Assembly: GCA_020832705.1 (NCBI GenBank) | Contig: JAFIEE010000001.1 | Location: 1 to 64,000, forward strand | Reading direction: 5' to 3' | DNA: 64,000 nucleotides | Source: Paracoccaceae bacterium | GTDB taxonomy: Bacteria > Pseudomonadota > Alphaproteobacteria > Rhodobacterales > Rhodobacteraceae | Shown: positions 1-13,964 of the stretch, in pieces | Numbering within the stretch: the stretch's first letter is position 1 | Layout of the letters: every line of letters begins with the position of its first letter | Position numbers and translations under genes: made by a program | Notes under the pieces: generated by a model | Told to the model about the DNA's origin: nothing | Database searches by the model: none | What the model saw: only the letters and a program-made list of their open reading frames with translations

Positions 1-68
1 CCCGCAAGGGGGCTGGACTCCCCCCGGAGTATTTGGAGCAAGAAAATGGGGGCGGGGGGCGGGGGTGG

Positions 69-950
69 TCATGCCGCCCTCCGGCGCTGGCGTTCGCCTT
101 CGGCGGTGGCCTGCCCGCGCGAGAGCCGCACCGTCAGCCAGCCGAAGCCGCGTTCGCTGATCCAGGTCAGGAACAGGTAGAAGACCAGCAGCGCCAGGAA
201 ATACCACACCCGCCAGTCCGGATGCGGGTAGGTGTAGAGCGAGGTCTTGGCTCCGCCAAGTTCGCGCGCCCAGAACACGGCATCCTGAATGCCCAGCAGG
301 AACAGCAGTGGCGTCGCCTTGACCAGGATCTGCCAGATGTTCGACAGCCCCGGCAGCGCGAAGACCCACATCTGCGGCAGCACGATGCGGCGGAACGCCT
401 GGGCGCGCGTCATGCCGTAGCTTTCGGCGGTTTCCACCTGCGCGCGCGGCACCGCCTGCATGGCGCCATGAAGCGTGTTGGCCACGAAGGCGCCGAAGAC
501 CAGCGCGAAGGCGATGATCGCCATGGTGAAGCCATAGACGTTGCGGGTCCAGGCGCTGGCGCCGACCGGGGGCATCTTGGCTTCTCGGCAGACGATGAAA
601 TCATTGCCCTGCCGGATGGGCTGGTCCCAGTCGGGGCAGTTGATCTGATGGAGCACCCATTCGATCCCCTGTCCCAGCGCGATGGGCACGAAGAGGAAGA
701 ACACGATATCCGGCACGCCCCGGATCAGGTTGACGTAGCCGCGCCCGATCAGGTTCAGCGGCACGGAATGCGACCGCAGCGCCAGCGCGCCGAGCATCCC
801 CATGCCCAGCGCCACCGGGGCGGTGATCATCAGAAGCAGGATCACCACCAGAAACGAGCGGTAGAACGCCAGATGCGTGCCACTGGTGAGGTAGCAGGCA
901 AACCACTGCCAGTCCGGCAGGATCGAGGGATCGGCGCAGAATTCGAACAT
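69..950 (-). CDS. Amino-acid (polar/basic type) ABC transporter permease
   Basis: 293-aa multi-TM ORF with HisM/ArtM-like inner-membrane pattern (AESYGMTRAQAFRRIVLPQM EAA loop); adjacent SBP and ATPase. Confidence 0.9.
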   Translation of the reverse strand: MFEFCADPSILPDWQWFACYLTSGTHLAFYRSFLVVILLLMITAPVALGMGMLGALALRSHSVPLNLIGRGYVNLIRGVPDIVFFLFVPIALGQGIEWVLHQINCPDWDQPIRQGNDFIVCREAKMPPVGASAWTRNVYGFTMAIIAFALVFGAFVANTLHGAMQAVPRAQVETAESYGMTRAQAFRRIVLPQMWVFALPGLSNIWQILVKATPLLFLLGIQDAVFWARELGGAKTSLYTYPHPDWRVWYFLALLVFYLFLTWISERGFGWLTVRLSRGQATAEGERQRRRAA

Positions 951-1003
951 CGCGCACCCGAGAAGATGGCGGGGCGCTCAGGCCCCGCCAGGCGATGTCA
1001 GGA

Positions 1004-1732
1004 TCAGAAGGTGGGCGTGTCTTCGCCGAACCAGCGGATCAGCAATTCGTTGAGCGAGCCGTCTTCCTTCATCTCGGTGATCACCGCGTCGAAGGCCTCG
1101 CGCAACTCGTCATCGGACTGGCGCAGCCCCATGCCGACGCCGCCGCCGATGTGCATCGGATCGCCGATGAATTCCAGGTCCGAGGATTCCTCGACGATCG
1201 GGCGCAGGAAGTCGCCATCGGCCAGCACCGCATCGGCCTCGCCCGCGCGGACGGCGGCGATGGTCTCGTCCGGTGTGGGGAATTCGATCAGGTCGGCGTC
1301 GGTTTCGGCCACGTATCCCGCCTGCACGGTGTTGGACTGGGTGGCGATCACGCCGTTGTCGATCACCGACGGGTCCGTGCCGATCAGCGCGGCGTAGCGG
1401 GACGGGTCAGGCTCCTTGTAGTTCTGGGTGAAGGAGATCACCTCCTGGCGGGCTTCGGTGATGCTCATGCCGGCGATGATGGTGTCATAATTGCCGGCCA
1501 CCAGGTTGGGAATGATCGTGTCCCAGTCGTTGATGACCCATTCGCAGGTCAGCCCGGCGCGTTCGCACATCGCGTTGCCGAGGTCGATCTCGAACCCTTC
1601 GAGCTCGTTGTTGTCGTTGATGAAGTTGAACGGCGGATAGGCGCCTTCGGTGCCCATGCGAACCACATCCTGCGCCGCCGCACCGGATGCGGTCAGCGCC
1701 AGCGCGGCGAGGGTGAGTGTCAGTTTCTTCAT
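1004..1732 (-). CDS. Amino-acid ABC transporter substrate-binding protein
   Basis: Signal peptide MKKLTLTLAALALTASGAAAQ; SBP family 3 pattern (GTEGAYPPFNFINDNNELEGFEIDL). Confidence 0.92.
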   Translation of the reverse strand: MKKLTLTLAALALTASGAAAQDVVRMGTEGAYPPFNFINDNNELEGFEIDLGNAMCERAGLTCEWVINDWDTIIPNLVAGNYDTIIAGMSITEARQEVISFTQNYKEPDPSRYAALIGTDPSVIDNGVIATQSNTVQAGYVAETDADLIEFPTPDETIAAVRAGEADAVLADGDFLRPIVEESSDLEFIGDPMHIGGGVGMGLRQSDDELREAFDAVITEMKEDGSLNELLIRWFGEDTPTF

Positions 1733-1771
1733 GGATTGCTCCCTTTGGTTGGACTTTGCTTCGAATTGCCG

Positions 1772-4767
<2,996 letters not shown>

Positions 4768-4830
4768 AACACCGGCGCGGCGTGCCGCCGCGCGGGAGAA
4801 AACCCAACCAAGCAAAGGGATGAGCACCAG

Positions 4831-6237
4831 ATGAGCACTGCTGACGTTCTGAAACTGATCAAGGATGAGGACGCCAAGTTCGTCGATATCCGCTTCACCG
4901 ACCCGCGCGGGCGGCTGCAGCATGTCACCATGATGGCCGATCAGGTCGACGAGGATTTCCTGGAAGAAGGGCTGATGTTCGATGGCTCGTCCATCGCCGG
5001 GTTCAAGTCCATCGACCAGTCGGACATGAAGCTGATGCCCGATCTGGACAGCCCCTATGTCGACCCTTTCTATGCGGAAAAGACCGTCTGCCTGCACTGC
5101 AACATCCTGGAGCCCGACACAGGCGAGCATTATGACCGCGACCCGCGCGGCACCGCCGTCAAGGCCGAGGCGTATCTGAAGTCCAGCGGCATCGGCGACA
5201 CCGCCTTCTTTGGCCCCGAGGCCGAGTTCTTCGTCTTCGACGATGTGCGCTTCTCCACCTCGATCAACAAGGTCGCCTATGAAGTCGATGCCATCGACGG
5301 CTCCTGGAACACCGACACCGAATACGAAAGCGGCAACATGGGCCACCGCCCGGGCGTCAAGGGTGGCTACTTCCCCACCAACCCCACCGATTCCGGCCCG
5401 GACCTGCGCTCGGAAATGCTGACCACCATGGCCGAAATGGGCATGAAGGTGGACAAGCACCACCACGAGGTCGCAAGCTGCCAGCACGAACTCGGCCTGA
5501 TCTTCGGCTCGCTGACCAAGCAGGGCGACGAGCTGATGAAATACAAGTATGTGGTCCACAACGTGGCCCATGCCTATGGCCGCACCGCCACCTTCATGCC
5601 CAAGCCCATCAAGGGCGACAACGGCACCGGCATGCACTGCAACATGTCGATCTGGAAGGACGGCAAGCCGCTCTTTGCCGGCGACAAGTATGCCGACCTG
5701 AGCCAGGAAGCGCTGTGGTTCATCGGCGGCATCCTCAAGCATGCCAAGGCGCTCAACGCCTTCACCAACCCCTCGACCAACAGCTACAAGCGCCTGATCC
5801 CGGGCTTCGAAGCTCCGGTGCTGCTGGCCTACTCGGCGCGCAACCGCTCGGCTTCGATCCGTATTCCGTGGACCGAAAGCCCCAAGGCCAAGCGCGTCGA
5901 AGCCCGCTTCCCGGATCCGTCCTGCAACCCCTATCTGGCCTTCTCGGCGCTGCTGATGGCGGGCCTGGACGGGATCAAGAACAAGATCGACCCGGGCGAG
6001 GCTTCGGACAAGGATCTCTACGATCTGCCCCCCGAGGAGCTGGCCGACATTCCGACCGTGTGCGGCTCGCTCCGCGAGGCCATCGGCGCCCTGGAAGCCG
6101 ACCACGAGTTCCTGCTGGCCGGTGACGTGTTTACCAAGGACCAGCTTGAAGGCTACATCGCCCTGAAATGGGAAGAGGTCTACAACTACGAACACACCCC
6201 GCATCCGATCGAATATCAGATGTATTACAGCTGCTGA
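4831..6237 (+). CDS. glnA: Type I glutamine synthetase
   Basis: 468 aa; [52 protein letters not shown]. Confidence 0.98.
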   Translation: MSTADVLKLIKDEDAKFVDIRFTDPRGRLQHVTMMADQVDEDFLEEGLMFDGSSIAGFKSIDQSDMKLMPDLDSPYVDPFYAEKTVCLHCNILEPDTGEHYDRDPRGTAVKAEAYLKSSGIGDTAFFGPEAEFFVFDDVRFSTSINKVAYEVDAIDGSWNTDTEYESGNMGHRPGVKGGYFPTNPTDSGPDLRSEMLTTMAEMGMKVDKHHHEVASCQHELGLIFGSLTKQGDELMKYKYVVHNVAHAYGRTATFMPKPIKGDNGTGMHCNMSIWKDGKPLFAGDKYADLSQEALWFIGGILKHAKALNAFTNPSTNSYKRLIPGFEAPVLLAYSARNRSASIRIPWTESPKAKRVEARFPDPSCNPYLAFSALLMAGLDGIKNKIDPGEASDKDLYDLPPEELADIPTVCGSLREAIGALEADHEFLLAGDVFTKDQLEGYIALKWEEVYNYEHTPHPIEYQMYYSC

Positions 6238-6257
6238 CCGGCGCTGAAAGACATGCG

Positions 6258-6287
6258 GACCCCCGGCATTGCCGGGGGTCTTTTTTT
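6258..6287 (+). terminator. Rho-independent terminator downstream of glnA
   Basis: GACCCCCGGC-ATT-GCCGGGGGTC perfect 10-bp stem followed by T7. Confidence 0.93.
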
Positions 6288-6429
6288 GTGCAGTTTCAAT
6301 AGGCTGCCAGAAGTTTTCGGTGGTGCTGACATTATTCCTTGTCAGCCCCTGAAAAAAACTGCAATCCTTTCCGGAAGCTCCGGCGCCAAGACCGGGAGCC
6401 AATAACGACATATTCCCGGGGAGGGATGC

Positions 6430-7428
6430 ATGCCCGATGGGGCCTTGCCTGTTCTTGATGTCAGGAACCTCAAGACCGTGTTCCGCACGCGTGCGGGCGA
6501 GATTCATGCGGTCAATTCCGTCAGCTTCCAGTTGCGCCCGGGCGAATTGCTGGGGGTGGTCGGCGAGTCCGGGTCGGGCAAATCCGTCACCATGATGTCG
6601 CTGATCGGGCTTCTGCCCTCGCCCCCGGCCGAGGTGCGCGACGGCAACGTGATGCTGGGGGACAAGGACCTCCTGAAGATCGGCGAGGACGGGCTGCGCG
6701 CGATCCGGGGGCGTGATGTGGGTTTTGTCTTTCAGGACCCCATGACCTCGCTCAACCCGGTGTTCACCGTGGGGTTCCAGATCATGGAGCCGTTGCGCCG
6801 CCACATGGGCATGGACAAGGCGCGTGCACGCAAGCGGGCGGTGGAGCTTCTGGAACTGGTCGGCATCCCCGATGCCGAGCGGCGGCTGAAGGACTTTCCG
6901 CACCAGTTTTCCGGCGGGATGCGCCAGCGGGTGATGATTGCCATCGCGCTGGCCTGCGACCCCAAGGTGCTGATCGCCGACGAACCCACCACCGCGCTGG
7001 ATGTGACCATCCAGGCGCAGATCATCGAACTGGTGAAGGGCCTGCGCGAGAAGCTGGGCATGGCGATCATATGGATCACCCATGATCTGGGCGTGATCGC
7101 GGGCATCGCCGACCGGGTGATGGTCATGTATGGCGGGCAGGTGGCCGAGCACGGCCCGGTGCGCGAGGTGTTCGCCAACCCGGCGCACCCCTACACCCGC
7201 GCGTTGCTGAAGACCGTGCCGAAGCTGCGCGAGCCGCGCGCCGACAAGCTGCGCGTGATCGAAGGCCAGCCGCCGATGCTGGGCGCGCACCCCACCGCCT
7301 GCCCGTTCCGCGCCCGCTGCGAGCATGCCTTCGAGCGCTGCGCCCGCGAAAACCCGCCCCGGCGCGAAATCGGCGCGGGTCATGATGTCGCCTGCTGGTG
7401 GGACCATCGCACGGGAGAGCCGGTATGA
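6430..7428 (+). CDS. Peptide ABC transporter ATP-binding protein (DppD/OppD-like)
   Basis: Walker A GESGSGKS, signature [16 protein letters not shown]-terminal [18 protein letters not shown]. Confidence 0.93.
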   Translation: MPDGALPVLDVRNLKTVFRTRAGEIHAVNSVSFQLRPGELLGVVGESGSGKSVTMMSLIGLLPSPPAEVRDGNVMLGDKDLLKIGEDGLRAIRGRDVGFVFQDPMTSLNPVFTVGFQIMEPLRRHMGMDKARARKRAVELLELVGIPDAERRLKDFPHQFSGGMRQRVMIAIALACDPKVLIADEPTTALDVTIQAQIIELVKGLREKLGMAIIWITHDLGVIAGIADRVMVMYGGQVAEHGPVREVFANPAHPYTRALLKTVPKLREPRADKLRVIEGQPPMLGAHPTACPFRARCEHAFERCARENPPRREIGAGHDVACWWDHRTGEPV

Positions 7429-8492
7429 GCGTGCCGCGCAAGAAGCTGCTGGAGGTGCGCGACCTCAAGATGCATTTTCCCATCACCGGCGGGCTGCTGC
7501 GCCGTCAGGTCGGCGCGGTCAAGGCGGTGGATGGCGTGTCCTTCGACATCTACGAAGGCGAGACGCTGGGGATCGTGGGCGAGTCCGGCTGCGGCAAGTC
7601 CACCTGCGGGCGCGCGGTTCTGCGGCTTTATGATATCACCTCGGGGTCGATCAAGATCGACGGGACCGAGATCGGCACCATGGGGCAGTCCGCCCTGCGC
7701 CGGATGCGCCCGAAGATGCAGATGGTGTTCCAGGACCCGCAAGCTTGCCTCAACCCGCGGATGACGGTGGCGGGCATCATTGCCGAACCGCTGGAAGAGC
7801 ATGGCAAGCTTTCGGGCAAGAAGCGGCTGGAGCGGGTGTACGAGTTGATGGACGCGGTCGGCCTGAACCGCAATTTCGCCAACCGCTACCCGCATGCGTT
7901 TTCCGGCGGCCAGCGCCAGCGGATCGGCATCGCCCGCGCGCTGGCGCTGAACCCCAGGTTCATCGTCTGCGACGAACCCATCGCCGCACTGGACGTGTCG
8001 ATTCAGGCGCAGGTGGTCAACCTGCTGGAAAAGCTGCAGGACGAATTCGGCCTGACATACATGTTCATCAGCCACGACCTGAGCATGGTCAAGCATATCG
8101 CCGACCGGGTGGCGGTGATGTATCTGGGCAGGATCGTCGAACTGGCAGAGCGCGACGAACTGTATGAGCGCCCCCTGCACCCCTATACCGAAGCGCTGAT
8201 GTCGGCGGTCCCCGAGCCTGACCCGGCGATCGAGGCCAAGGTCGAACGCATCATCCTGCGCGGCGATGTTCCGTCACCGTCGAACCCGCCAAAGGGCTGC
8301 AATTTCTCCACCCGCTGCCCGAAGGTGATGGATATCTGCCGCAAGCTGGACCCCGAATACCGCGAGGCGCGGCCCGGCCATTTCGTGGCCTGCCATCTGC
8401 ATGATGCGGGCATCATGAATAACGAGCCGAGCGCCGGAACAACCGGCGCCACCCCGAGGAACGAGCATAAACAACAAGGAGAGGACGCATGA
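7425..8492 (+). CDS. Peptide ABC transporter ATP-binding protein (DppF/OppF-like)
   Basis: ATGA overlap with previous gene; [18 protein letters not shown]-terminal [14 protein letters not shown]. Confidence 0.93.
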   Translation: MSVPRKKLLEVRDLKMHFPITGGLLRRQVGAVKAVDGVSFDIYEGETLGIVGESGCGKSTCGRAVLRLYDITSGSIKIDGTEIGTMGQSALRRMRPKMQMVFQDPQACLNPRMTVAGIIAEPLEEHGKLSGKKRLERVYELMDAVGLNRNFANRYPHAFSGGQRQRIGIARALALNPRFIVCDEPIAALDVSIQAQVVNLLEKLQDEFGLTYMFISHDLSMVKHIADRVAVMYLGRIVELAERDELYERPLHPYTEALMSAVPEPDPAIEAKVERIILRGDVPSPSNPPKGCNFSTRCPKVMDICRKLDPEYREARPGHFVACHLHDAGIMNNEPSAGTTGATPRNEHKQQGEDA

Positions 8493-10204
8493 AACGAAGA
8501 ACAGCCCTGATGGGTGCCGTCGCCGCCGCCGCGCTGGTGCCGGGGATGGTCATGGCCGACGAGCGCACGCGCGGATCGTCCGGCCATCTGAATGTCATCT
8601 ACTGGCAGGCCGTGTCCACGATGAACCCGTTCCTTTCGGGCGGGACCAAGGAGATGAACGCCTCGTCCATCGTGCTGGAACCGCTGGCGCGCTTCGACAA
8701 CATGGGCGAGCTGGTGCCCTGGCTGGTCGACGAGTTGCCGACCCTGGAAAACGGCGGCGTGTCCGAAGACCTCAAGACCATCACCTGGAAACTGACCGAC
8801 GGCCTGCTGTGGTCCGACGGCACCGACGTCACCTCGGCCGATGTGGTGTTCACCTATGAATACTGCACCCACCCCGAAGGCGGCTGCTCGTACCGGGACC
8901 GCTTTGCCGGGATCGAAAGCGTCGAGGCGGTGGATGATCTGACCATCAAGATCACCTTCGAGGATGCGACGCCGAACCCCTATCTGCCGTTTGTGGGCGC
9001 CGGGTCGCCAATCATCCAGCAGGCCCAGTTCGCTGACTGCATGGGCGCGCGGGCGCCGGAATGCACCGATGCCAACTTTGCCCCCGTCGGCACCGGCCCC
9101 TACACCGTGGCCGATTTCCGCCCCAATGACGTGATCCAGTTCGTGGCGAACGAGCACTATCGCGTCCCCACCCAGCCCTATTTCGAATCGATCACCTGGG
9201 CAGGTGGCGGCGACGCCACGGGGGCCGCGCGCGCCGTGTTTCAAACGGGCGAGATGGACTACGCCTGGAACCTGCAGCTTGCGCCCGAAGTGATCGAACA
9301 GATGGAAGCGGGTGGCCGTGGCCAGTTGCTGGTGGACTTCGGCCCGCTGATGGAGCGGATCGAGATCAACTTCACCGACCCCTCGCCCAGCCTGCCCGAG
9401 GGTGAGCGCGCAACACGCCAGCACCCGCATCCGATCCTGTCGGACATCCGCGTGCGCGAGGCGCTGAGCCGCGCCATCGACCGCGAATTGCTGACCGAAA
9501 TCGGCTTTGGTCCGATGGGCCAGCCGACCTGCAACTTCATCGTCGCACCGCCGGCAATGGCTTCTCCCAACAACGACAACTGCCTGGTGCAGGACATGGA
9601 CCGCGCCAACGAGTTGCTGGACGAAGCCGGCTGGGAGCGTGGCGCCGACGGCATCCGCAGCAAGGACGGCATGCGGCTGGAACTGCTGTTCCAGACCTCG
9701 ACCAATGCCGTGCGCCAGGACTTCCAGGCGCTGATCCAGCAGTGGTGGCGTGAAATCGGCATCGACACGCGCTTGCGGAATGTCGATGCGGGCGTGTTCT
9801 TTGGCTCGGATCCCGGCAGCAACGACACCTATCTGAAGTTCTATGCCGATGTTCAGATGTATGCCTCGCTGTTCGAAGGCACCGACCCGACCCCGCACCT
9901 GGAACAGCGTCGCTGCGGCCGCGAGCCTCAGCCCAGCACCCAGTGGCAGGGTCAGAACATCAACCGCTACTGCAACGAGGAATATGACGCGCTCTGGGCG
10001 GAACTGAACCGCGAGCCCGACCCCGACCGTCGGCAGGAACTGGTGATCGCGCTCAATGACATGTTCGTGCAGGACTACGCGCACCTGCCGCTGGTCGCGC
10101 GCGGCCGGGTTTCGGCTGCGGCCAACACGGTCGGCGGCCTCGTCCTGAACGTCTGGGACAGCGAGCACTGGAACCAGGCCGAATGGTACCGGATCGCGGA
10201 TTGA
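8489..10204 (+). CDS. Peptide ABC transporter substrate-binding protein
   Basis: 571 aa, signal peptide, SBP family 5 pattern; ATGA overlap with upstream ATPase. Confidence 0.9.
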   Translation: MKRRTALMGAVAAAALVPGMVMADERTRGSSGHLNVIYWQAVSTMNPFLSGGTKEMNASSIVLEPLARFDNMGELVPWLVDELPTLENGGVSEDLKTITWKLTDGLLWSDGTDVTSADVVFTYEYCTHPEGGCSYRDRFAGIESVEAVDDLTIKITFEDATPNPYLPFVGAGSPIIQQAQFADCMGARAPECTDANFAPVGTGPYTVADFRPNDVIQFVANEHYRVPTQPYFESITWAGGGDATGAARAVFQTGEMDYAWNLQLAPEVIEQMEAGGRGQLLVDFGPLMERIEINFTDPSPSLPEGERATRQHPHPILSDIRVREALSRAIDRELLTEIGFGPMGQPTCNFIVAPPAMASPNNDNCLVQDMDRANELLDEAGWERGADGIRSKDGMRLELLFQTSTNAVRQDFQALIQQWWREIGIDTRLRNVDAGVFFGSDPGSNDTYLKFYADVQMYASLFEGTDPTPHLEQRRCGREPQPSTQWQGQNINRYCNEEYDALWAELNREPDPDRRQELVIALNDMFVQDYAHLPLVARGRVSAAANTVGGLVLNVWDSEHWNQAEWYRIAD

Positions 10205-10220
10205 TCCGGCCCTGAAACCA

Positions 10221-10246
10221 CCCGCTCCGGCTTCGGTCGGGGCGGG
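10221..10246 (+). promoter_or_regulatory. Intercistronic stem-loop with UUCG tetraloop
   Basis: CCCGCTCCGGC-TTCG-GTCGGGGCGGG: 11-bp stem (two G-U pairs) between SBP and permease genes, no following T-tract. Confidence 0.6.
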
Positions 10247-10284
10247 CTGGCAATCACGCTGCCGAAGCTGCGGGGCATTGCGGA

Positions 10285-11292
10285 ATGTTCACATACACCC
10301 TTCGCCGACTGGCCTTTGCCGTGCCCACGGTGCTGGTCATAAGCCTGATCGTCTTCCTGATGCTGGACATGGCGCCCGGCGATCCGACCGGCAGCCTGCC
10401 GCTGACCATCCCGCTGGAAGTCCGCGAACAGATCCGCCAGGCGCTTGGCCTGGGCGATCCGGTGCTGGTGCGATATTTCAAGTGGCTGCACATGATGGTC
10501 ATCATCGAACCTTCGCACATGCTGGCCAATGCCACCGGCTGGAACATCGCCATCGAAGGGCCGCGCATCCTGTCCTGGCAGACCCGCTCGCCGGTGGGCG
10601 ACATCATCGTGCAGCGCATTCCGCAGACACTGTGGGTCGTGGGGCTGGGCTATCTGTTCGGCATCCTGATTGCCGTGCCGATCGGCGTGATTTCGGCCTA
10701 CAAGCAGTATTCCTGGTTCGACCAGACCGGGACATTCATTTCCATGGTCGGCTTTTCGGTGCCGACCTTCTTTACCGGGGTGGTGTTCATCCTGATCTTC
10801 TCGGTCTGGCTGGGCTGGTTTCCGTCCATGTATGACACCACGCACCGGGTGCGCGACTGGGACAGCTTCCTGTTCCAGGTCCGCCAGATCGCCATGCCGG
10901 TTGCGGTGCTGGCGCTGTTCAACGCCAGCCAGATCAGCCGCTTCATGCGCGCCTCCATGCTGGACAACCTCAACCAGGATTATGTCCGCACCGCCCGCGC
11001 CAAGGGGCTGATGGAACGCACGGTGCTGCTGGTCCATGTGCTGCGCAACTCCATGATCCCGGTGGTGACCGTCATCGCCATCGGCATTCCCACCGTGTTT
11101 ACCGGCGCGATCATCACCGAACAGATCTTTCGCGTGAACGGGCTGGGCGATGCGCTGATCCGGGCGATCTATGTCAGCGACTGGCCCATGGTGCAGACCA
11201 TCACCTTCATCTTTGCGATCCTGATCGTGCTGTTCAACCTGATTGCCGATGTTCTCTACGGCATCCTTGACCCGAGGATCCGCTATGAGTGA
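10285..11292 (+). CDS. Peptide ABC transporter permease (DppB-like)
   Basis: MFTYTLRRLAFAVPTVLVISLIVFLMLDMAPGDP; EAA loop DYVRTARAKGL. Confidence 0.92.
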   Translation: MFTYTLRRLAFAVPTVLVISLIVFLMLDMAPGDPTGSLPLTIPLEVREQIRQALGLGDPVLVRYFKWLHMMVIIEPSHMLANATGWNIAIEGPRILSWQTRSPVGDIIVQRIPQTLWVVGLGYLFGILIAVPIGVISAYKQYSWFDQTGTFISMVGFSVPTFFTGVVFILIFSVWLGWFPSMYDTTHRVRDWDSFLFQVRQIAMPVAVLALFNASQISRFMRASMLDNLNQDYVRTARAKGLMERTVLLVHVLRNSMIPVVTVIAIGIPTVFTGAIITEQIFRVNGLGDALIRAIYVSDWPMVQTITFIFAILIVLFNLIADVLYGILDPRIRYE

Positions 11293-12214
11293 GACAGCGC
11301 CCGCCCCCGCCGCCGAGGACGTCCACGACCTGCGCCCGCCGCGCAACCAGTGGTGGGATGTCTGGGACCAGTTCAAGACCCACAAGGGCGCCATGGCCGG
11401 GATGATCGTGTTCATCTCGATCCTGCTGTTCGTCTTTGCGGGGCCGTGGGTGTGGCAGGTCGATCCCGGCCTGATCGACATCCGCTCGCGCAATCAGGGG
11501 TCAAGCTGGGCCCACCCGATGGGCACCGACCAGTTGGGCCGCGACCTGCTGGCCCGGATGATGTATGGCGGCCGGGTATCGGTGGCCGTGGGGCTGACGG
11601 CGATGCTTCTGGGGCTGGTGCTGGGCACGCTGATCGGGGTGCTGGCGGGGTATTTCAAGCTGTTCGACGGTCCGCTGATGCGGGTAACCGACCTGTTCCT
11701 CGCGCTGCCGCTGCTGCCGCTGCTGCTGATCCTCGTCACGCTGTTCCGGGACCCGCTGGAAGGGGCCTTCGGTCAGGCGATGGGGGTGTTCGCCCTGATC
11801 GTGGTGGCCATCGCCATCACAAGCTGGATGCAGACCGCGCGGATCGTGCGTGGCGACGTGCTGGCCCTGAAGGAACGCGAATTCGTGCTGGCGGCGCGCT
11901 CCATCGGCACGCCCGCGCGGCGGATCAACACCCGCCATATCCTGCCCAACGTCATGTCGCCGATCATGGTTTCGGCCACGCTCGGCATCGCCTCGGCGAT
12001 CATCACCGAAAGCGCGCTGTCGTTCCTCGGTCTGGGGTTCCCGCCGGATTTCCCTACATGGGGGCGCATCCTCTATGACGGGCGCGACTGGATCGAACAG
12101 TATCCGGCGCGCGTGGTCTGGCCGGGTGTCTTCATTTCCCTGACGGTGCTGAGCGTCAACTTCATCGGCGACGGGCTGCGCGATGCCCTTGACCCGCGCA
12201 TCCGCGGCCGCTGA
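11285..12214 (+). CDS. Peptide ABC transporter permease (DppC-like)
   Basis: 309 aa from ATG overlapping previous stop; HPMGTDQLGRDLLARMMYGGRVS motif. Confidence 0.92.
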   Translation: MSETAPAPAAEDVHDLRPPRNQWWDVWDQFKTHKGAMAGMIVFISILLFVFAGPWVWQVDPGLIDIRSRNQGSSWAHPMGTDQLGRDLLARMMYGGRVSVAVGLTAMLLGLVLGTLIGVLAGYFKLFDGPLMRVTDLFLALPLLPLLLILVTLFRDPLEGAFGQAMGVFALIVVAIAITSWMQTARIVRGDVLALKEREFVLAARSIGTPARRINTRHILPNVMSPIMVSATLGIASAIITESALSFLGLGFPPDFPTWGRILYDGRDWIEQYPARVVWPGVFISLTVLSVNFIGDGLRDALDPRIRGR

Positions 12215-12369
12215 GCCGGGCGTCTGCGCACCTCTGCGTTACCGAACTGCCGCAGTGCGCGCCATGCGCGAACCGGGGCGCATGCAGGCCGTTGTGCGGC
12301 CGGTCGCATTCTGACAATGGCCGGGAAAGGGTCGGCATTTCCGCCGACTCCGAGTCCGGAGCCTCTGTC

Positions 12370-13155
12370 ATGTTCGTGTTTCCTTCGCTTCGTCGGGTCC
12401 TTCTGGGTCTTGGCCTGGCGGTCGGTCTGCTCTCCCCGGTTGCTGCGGACGCGCCGCGGTTCGAATTTGCCGTGGGCGGTGCGCTGGGGATCGGGCCGGA
12501 CTACCCTGGTGCGCGCAGTTACGGGGCCGGGGTCGGCGCCCAGGTGCAGGTGCACCGGCTGCGCCTTGGACGGTTCACTCTTGCCGAGCGGGACGGCTGG
12601 CGCGAGCAGGACGGCTTCGGCATTGCGCCGGCCTTGCGCGTGACGGGCGCCCGCAAGGCCAGCGACCACCCCGAGCTTGCCGGCACCGAGGATGTGGCGC
12701 GGGCTATCGAACTGGGCGTGCGCGTGCAATACAGGACCGAGGGCTGGCAGGTGTTCACCACCGTCCGGCATGGGCTGCGCGGTCACCGCGGCTGGGTGGG
12801 CGAGGCCGGGGCCGACGGCTTCCTTGCGCTGGGCGCGCAGACAACGCTCAGCGCGGGTCCGCGGATCGGGTTCGGGGATGGCACGTTCCAGCGCACCTAT
12901 TTCGGGGTGCCCGGCAATGACGGCATCGGCGTGAAGTCCATCGGACTGCCGGGCTACACGCCGCGCGCGGGCATTCATTCGGCGGGGCTGGCGGTGGGGC
13001 TGGTGCATGAACTGTCGCCGGAATGGGCGGTGTTCGGCGGGGTGAGCTATGACCGGCTGATCGGCCCGGCGCGGCATTCGCCTATCGTGGCCGCCGGGTC
13101 ACGCCACCAGTACGGTGCCAGCATCGGCATCGCACGCAAGATCAGCCTGTTCTGA
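12370..13155 (+). CDS. MipA/OmpV-family outer membrane protein
   Basis: Signal peptide, FAVGGALGIGPDYPGARSYGAG, beta-barrel-like alternation ending in aromatic F. Confidence 0.75.
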   Translation: MFVFPSLRRVLLGLGLAVGLLSPVAADAPRFEFAVGGALGIGPDYPGARSYGAGVGAQVQVHRLRLGRFTLAERDGWREQDGFGIAPALRVTGARKASDHPELAGTEDVARAIELGVRVQYRTEGWQVFTTVRHGLRGHRGWVGEAGADGFLALGAQTTLSAGPRIGFGDGTFQRTYFGVPGNDGIGVKSIGLPGYTPRAGIHSAGLAVGLVHELSPEWAVFGGVSYDRLIGPARHSPIVAAGSRHQYGASIGIARKISLF

Positions 13156-13270
13156 ACCCCGGATCGTGCGGCGCGCGGGCACGGCTGCTGTGACAGGATG
13201 TCGTATCGTCATATTGCAATTTGTCGGCTTTCCTTGGGTGCGCAATTCGTGGCAACGCAAAGGAGACCTC

Positions 13271-13717
13271 ATGCCCCGCCTTCCCCGCACCCTCGCCAGC
13301 GCCGCCCTTGGCGCGGTCATGCTTGCCGCCGCGCCCGCCAGTGCCGATGACGCCGCCGCGCTGGTCACCGTGGTGACAAGCGAGCAGCCGCAGACCCAGC
13401 TCATGGCCATGGTGCTGACCACCCAGGCGGTGGAACAGGGCGCCAGCGCGCGGATCCTGCTCTGCGGCGCCGGTGGCGATATCGCGCTTGCGGACGCGCA
13501 AGACACCGCCACCGCCCCGCAGCCCCCGCACGACATGAGCCCCCAGGGCATGCTGCAGATGCTCATGGAGCGCGGGGTCACGGTCGAGGTCTGCGCCATC
13601 TACCTTCCCGGACTGGGCGCCGATGAAAGCGTGCTGATCGACGGTGTGGGCGTTGCCCAGCCCCCGGCCATGGCAGGGGCCATGCTGGACGAAGGGGCGC
13701 GTGTCTGGTCCTTCTGA
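13271..13717 (+). CDS. Exported DsrE-like protein
   Basis: 148 aa, signal peptide MPRLPRTLASAALGAVMLAAAPASA; ARILLCGAGGDIAL...MLQMLMERGVTVEVCAIYLP DsrE-like. Confidence 0.65.
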   Translation: MPRLPRTLASAALGAVMLAAAPASADDAAALVTVVTSEQPQTQLMAMVLTTQAVEQGASARILLCGAGGDIALADAQDTATAPQPPHDMSPQGMLQMLMERGVTVEVCAIYLPGLGADESVLIDGVGVAQPPAMAGAMLDEGARVWSF

Positions 13718-13820
13718 CCGGCCTGCCGGTTCATCCTGCCCCCAAAGCCCCGGCTGAAACCGGGGCCAATGCGGGGCCGGTGGGGGGGCAGCGCACCGCC
13801 CGCGCGCCCGCAAGGGCGCG

Positions 13821-13918
13821 CGCCCGGCCCAACCGGCGGCGGGGGGGGGGGGGGGGGGGGGGGGGGGCGGGGGGCGCGCCCCCCCCCCCCCCCCCCCCGC
13901 CCGGCCCAACCGGCGGCG
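13821..13918. repeat. 21-bp direct repeat (CGCCCGGCCCAACCGGCGGCG) flanking G27...C20 homopolymer block
   Basis: Copies at 13821-13841 and 13898-13918; G-run 13841-13867, C-run 13879-13898. Confidence 0.95.
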
Positions 13919-13936
13919 CCGGATCTTCGATCCGGC
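13918..13936. terminator. Stem-loop downstream of gcvP, possible terminator
   Basis: GCCGGATC-TTC-GATCCGGC perfect 8-bp stem between convergent genes; no T-tract. Confidence 0.4.
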
Positions 13937-13964
13937 ACCGACGGGCGGGAGCGCCCCTTTCCCG

